Source: an uncultured Flavobacterium sp.
Lineage (GTDB): Bacteria > Bacteroidota > Bacteroidia > Flavobacteriales > Flavobacteriaceae
Direction: 5' to 3'
DNA length: 8,975 bases
Assembly: GCA_946479395.1 (NCBI GenBank)
Contig: CAMLFV010000109.1
Span: 1 to 8,975 of the forward strand
Notes under the pieces: generated by a model
The model's input: the letters and a program-made list of their open reading frames with translations, nothing else
Told to the model about the DNA's origin: nothing
The model's database searches: none
Position numbers and translations under genes: made by a program
Part shown: in pieces, positions 7,201 through 8,975 of the stretch
Position numbering within the stretch: the stretch's first letter is position 1
Layout: every line of letters starts with the position of its first letter

Positions 7201-8539
7201 TTGTTGCAGATGAAACTACCTGATTGTCCATGTCACCGTTGCTGAGGCGGTTATTCAACCCGAACTTTTTACGATGCGCCAACTGATGCATGACGGCTTC
7301 GACAATAATAACGGCGCCATCTACAATCAAACCAAAGTCTAAAGCTCCCAGACTCATAAGGTTACCTCCTACGCCAAACATATTCATCATGATTATGGCA
7401 AACAGCATAGATAAAGGAATTACAGATGCTACCAGAAAACCGGCTCGGAAATTACCTAAAAAGACAACCAGTACAAAAACCACAATCAGCGCACCTTCTG
7501 CCAGATTTGTTTTAACGGTACTTATGGTATTATCTACCATTTTTGCCCGATCTAAAAAGGGTTCTATTACCACGCCTTCGGGTAGTGTTTTCTGAATTTC
7601 TGCCAAGCGTTCTTTTATATTCTGAACCACATCGTTACTGTTTGCCCCTTTAAGCATCATTACTATTGCACCTGAAACTTCGCCCTGATCATTATAAGTC
7701 ATAGCACCATAACGTATAGCAAAACCAATGTTTACTTTGGCTACATCTCGAACAAAAACAGGTGTACCCGAATTTGACTGTTGAACCTTAATATTTTCTA
7801 TGTCCTGGACAGATCCTATCAAGCCTTCGCTGCGGATAAACAATACCGCCGGACCTTTTTCTATATAAGCCCCACCTGTATTTTGGTTGTTTTTTTCTAA
7901 AGCGTTAAAAACATCGTTTATTGTGAGGTTATGTGCCTGTAACTGTTGCGGATTTATCGATATTTCGTATTGTTTTAATTTTCCGCCAAAACTATTTACA
8001 TCGGCAACACCTTTTACGCCCAGTAACTGTCGTCTTACAACCCAATCCTGTATGGTGCGTAATTCTGTTTCATCGTATTTATGTTCATAACCTTCTTTAG
8101 CCCGAACGACATACTGATAAATTTCTCCCAATCCGGTAGATATCGGTCCCATTTCCGGTGCTCCAATTCCTTCGGGAATCTGGTCTTTTACCTGTTGTAA
8201 ACGTTCGGCTACCTGCTGGCGCGCCCAGTATATATCGGTATCATCATCAAAGACAATGGTTACCAACGATAAACCGAAACGAGAAAAACTGCGTATTTCT
8301 TCAATACCGTTTATGTTGCTGTTTGCCTGTTCTACCGGAAAAGTTACCAAGCGTTCTATATCCAATGCACCAAAAGACGGTGCTACCGTAATAACCTGTA
8401 CCTGATTGTTGGTAATATCGGGTTGTGCATCAATTGGTAGCTTTGTGGTTTCGTAAGTACCAAAAAACACTAAGGCTAAGGTAAACAGCCCTATAATGAG
8501 TTTGTTCCGTACGGAAAACTCAATTATTTTATTAAGCAT
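4208..8539 (-). CDS. czcA: CzcA/CusA-type heavy-metal RND pump fused to a TolC/CzcC-like outer-membrane channel
   Basis: This 1443-residue fusion uses proton import to drive metal out of the cell. Residues 1 to about 1040 form a complete HME-RND pump. TM1 is at about 12-30, a first periplasmic porter region at about 35-340, TM2-6 at about 345-508, TM7 at about 540-560, a second porter region at about 565-875 and TM8-12 at about 877-1035. In TM4, DFGLIVDGAVIIVE gives Asp401, Asp407 and Glu414, the charged trio of divalent-cation (Zn/Co/Cd/Ni) pumps such as CzcA and CnrA. This argues against copper/silver CusA, though the exact metal is uncertain. Residues 1046-1443 are a CzcC/TolC-type outer-membrane efflux protein with its own signal peptide and long helical repeats (ALTIANENS near the start; HPELQLLKQQI and KFLPNLNVGY beginning the second repeat). 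The gene starts 95 bases after the His-rich gene and is followed closely by the adaptor. No frameshift is seen. Confidence 0.96.
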   Translation of the reverse strand: MLNKIIEFSVRNKLIIGLFTLALVFFGTYETTKLPIDAQPDITNNQVQVITVAPSFGALDIERLVTFPVEQANSNINGIEEIRSFSRFGLSLVTIVFDDDTDIYWARQQVAERLQQVKDQIPEGIGAPEMGPISTGLGEIYQYVVRAKEGYEHKYDETELRTIQDWVVRRQLLGVKGVADVNSFGGKLKQYEISINPQQLQAHNLTINDVFNALEKNNQNTGGAYIEKGPAVLFIRSEGLIGSVQDIENIKVQQSNSGTPVFVRDVAKVNIGFAIRYGAMTYNDQGEVSGAIVMMLKGANSNDVVQNIKERLAEIQKTLPEGVVIEPFLDRAKMVDNTISTVKTNLAEGALIVVFVLVVFLGNFRAGFLVASVIPLSMLFAIIMMNMFGVGGNLMSLGALDFGLIVDGAVIIVEAVMHQLAHRKKFGLNNRLSNGDMDNQVVSSATKMVNSAVFGQIIILIVYLPIFTLSGIEGKMFKPMAQTVAFALIGAFILSLTYVPMMSSLILSKKKKERPNLSDRVMSRVENFHQKYLIKALRIPTLILGVVAALFVGAVVVLSGMGGEFIPSLEEGDFAVEARILPGSNINTTIEYTSKAAKILKDQFPEVEKVVTKIGSAEIPTEPMPMDAGDMIIVLKPKKEWTSAKTFPELSEKMSKAIHTIPGLTAGFQFPVQMRFNELMTGARQDVVCKIFGEDLDSLALNAQKLGAIIQTVQGAQDLYIEPVSGMPQVVIDMDRNAIARYNLDIADVNRIVNTALAGQSTGMVFEGERRFNLVVRLDDAKRKNIDDIRNILIPASNGTQIPLAQLAKVELKNSPNQIQREDTKRRIVVGFNVRNRDVQSIVEELQSKVDAQIKLPTGYAISYGGAFENLNQAKARLGIAVPVSLALIFLLLYFAFRSVKYSLLIYTAIPLSAIGGVYFLALRGMPFSISAGVGFIALFGVAVLNGIVLIAEFNRLKDSGIANTTRIVLLGTKVRLRPVLMTAFVASLGFLPMAISNGSGAEVQRPLATVVIGGLMLATFLTLFVLPILYILFEKISKPKKRRKMTKSITVIMLLLCSVSSFAQQKVTLKQALTIANENSLVLKNSTLQTQYRQKLKESYLDIPQTAVSGEFGRINSLSTDYKIGISQEISFPTVYNRKKDFLNQQWKEALVNEKITAANLEKEVTDVFYRLLILSQKQQLLQRVDSLFVDFLEKTSNRLKYGEANVMEKASADLQRSQIKIQLKELRTVYDITLLKFQMLLNTTENYQPEGEIVSEINKEQLLADNNLNHPELQLLKQQIVSNEAAVKLEKAKFLPNLNVGYYTQTMQDINKGMFNSVQLGIGIPIFTKAQKAVVNASRQKVEIAENEFAYQTLLFKNKLQESLANYYTQKEILKDYKEKQLPNAELIFKTAEEQFAAGEIDYLQWIMLNNQAITIQSNYFETLSQYNQSVAQLNYIFYAK
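5348..5404 (-). other. Internal signal peptide at the RND/channel fusion joint
   Basis: Codon 1046 of the fusion is ATG and begins MTKSITVIMLLLCSVSSFA (1046-1064), followed by QQKVTLKQAL. With the basic run KPKKRRK directly before it, this has the form of a Sec signal peptide with a signal peptidase I site (SFA-Q). After twelve RND helices the chain should be in the cytoplasm. This segment would act as a thirteenth crossing and place the channel domain in the periplasm, where cleavage would free it. An independent start at this ATG is also possible, but only a weak purine-rich stretch (GCAGAAAA) precedes it. Confidence 0.75.
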
Positions 8540-8634
8540 TAAAATCTTCTTTAAAATTGTTATTAATCAAAAAACATATAGCATTACACCCTTATCTTTT
8601 TAGGGATAGGATACATACTTTCAATAAAAATTGA

Positions 8635-8975
8635 TTAACAACGTTTTGGCGGCTGCCAAATAGAAGATAAATAGGAATTAGGAATTGTACCCTGGCGATG
8701 AAAAACAATTGTTTTGAAGTGTGTATCAACAGTTATTTTATCGGGTAAGTTTAAATTTTCGGCAGGAATAACCAGAATGTTCAGCAAATCGGAATGCTGC
8801 ATAAACGGAAGTTTCATATCGGTTTCCCAATCGGCATCTTTTTCATGACCGCCGTAGTGATGCACCATATAATCCATAAAAGTCATGCTATTATCTTCTT
8901 CTGTATGTTCAACGAAGTGATTGATCAACACAGGAACTTTCAACAACTGAACCAATTCTGTTGTTGAAAAAAAAT
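8635..8975 (-). CDS. His-rich small protein of unknown function leading the metal-efflux cluster (5' partial)
   Basis: The frame is open from the window edge (8975) to a TAA at 8635-8637. The visible reading runs FFSTTELVQLLKVPVLINHF, then VEHTEEDNSMTFMDYMVHHY and onward to a Cys at the C-terminus (PPKRC). The only possible starts inside the window are a TTG at 8955 and later ATGs. Similar short Bacteroidota proteins, as I recall them, carry a signal peptide just upstream of STTELxQLLKxPxLxxHFxEH, so the true start most likely lies outside. The protein has many His and acidic residues (INHFVEH, VHHYGGHEKDAD, MQHSD, DTHFK), which could bind metal. It lies 95 bases upstream of the RND gene on the same strand, and such genes typically sit next to metal RND systems. 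The job is unknown; a periplasmic metal-binding or sensing role is inference. The tail SSIWQPPKRC is clearly beyond the hydrophobic part. Confidence 0.75.
   Translation of the reverse strand, partial: FFSTTELVQLLKVPVLINHFVEHTEEDNSMTFMDYMVHHYGGHEKDADWETDMKLPFMQHSDLLNILVIPAENLNLPDKITVDTHFKTIVFHRQGTIPNSYLSSIWQPPKRC

Noticed and set aside
4836..8391. Several plus-strand ORFs of 62-122 codons opposite the RND gene (for example 5347-5679, 5454-5822, 7290-7595)
   Set aside because: They are antisense shadows of a clearly coding 1443-codon gene and show no recognisable domains.
8580..8620. CCCT/AGGG inverted bases between the His-rich gene and the RND gene as a terminator
   Set aside because: Only about four base pairs can form and no T tract follows, so it is too weak to call.

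Overview
The window comes from a member of the Bacteroidota, most likely a flavobacterium. The DNA is AT-rich, the lipoprotein signals and protein styles fit that group, Shine-Dalgarno sequences are weak, and the RND metal pump is fused to its outer-membrane channel, an arrangement I know from this phylum.

Layout. At the left edge (1-351, minus) lies the N-terminal part of a Crp/Fnr-family regulator cut by an in-frame amber codon. A hairpin terminator (415-444) follows, then about 540 bases of AT-rich DNA with no convincing gene. This stretch holds two doubtful small ORFs and a perfect 10-bp inverted repeat (855-864 and 914-923). A small plus-strand lipoprotein gene (start 989) stops early at 1288, although its frame stays readable to 1348. 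A long hairpin (about 1383-1430) forms a two-way terminator between it and the convergent minus-strand genes.

From 8975 down to 1493 everything is on the minus strand and reads as a metal-resistance gene cluster. In transcription order it holds a small His-rich putative exported protein (5' end outside the window), a 1443-residue CzcA/CusA-type RND pump fused to a TolC/CzcC-like channel, a lipoprotein periplasmic adaptor (CzcB-like), a cation diffusion facilitator split in two by a frameshifting internal deletion, and an exported Fe/Mn superoxide dismutase. Together pump, adaptor and channel would carry divalent metal out across both membranes. The CDF would normally move metal from cytoplasm to periplasm, and the dismutase would protect the cell envelope from superoxide.

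The left third looks like a decay zone. The regulator, the lipoprotein and the CDF all carry disabling changes, and the CDF also has a changed metal-site residue. The RND, adaptor and dismutase genes look intact. I found no wholly new system. The most interesting points are the broken genes, the buried signal peptide in the RND-channel fusion, and the uncharacterised His-rich leading gene.
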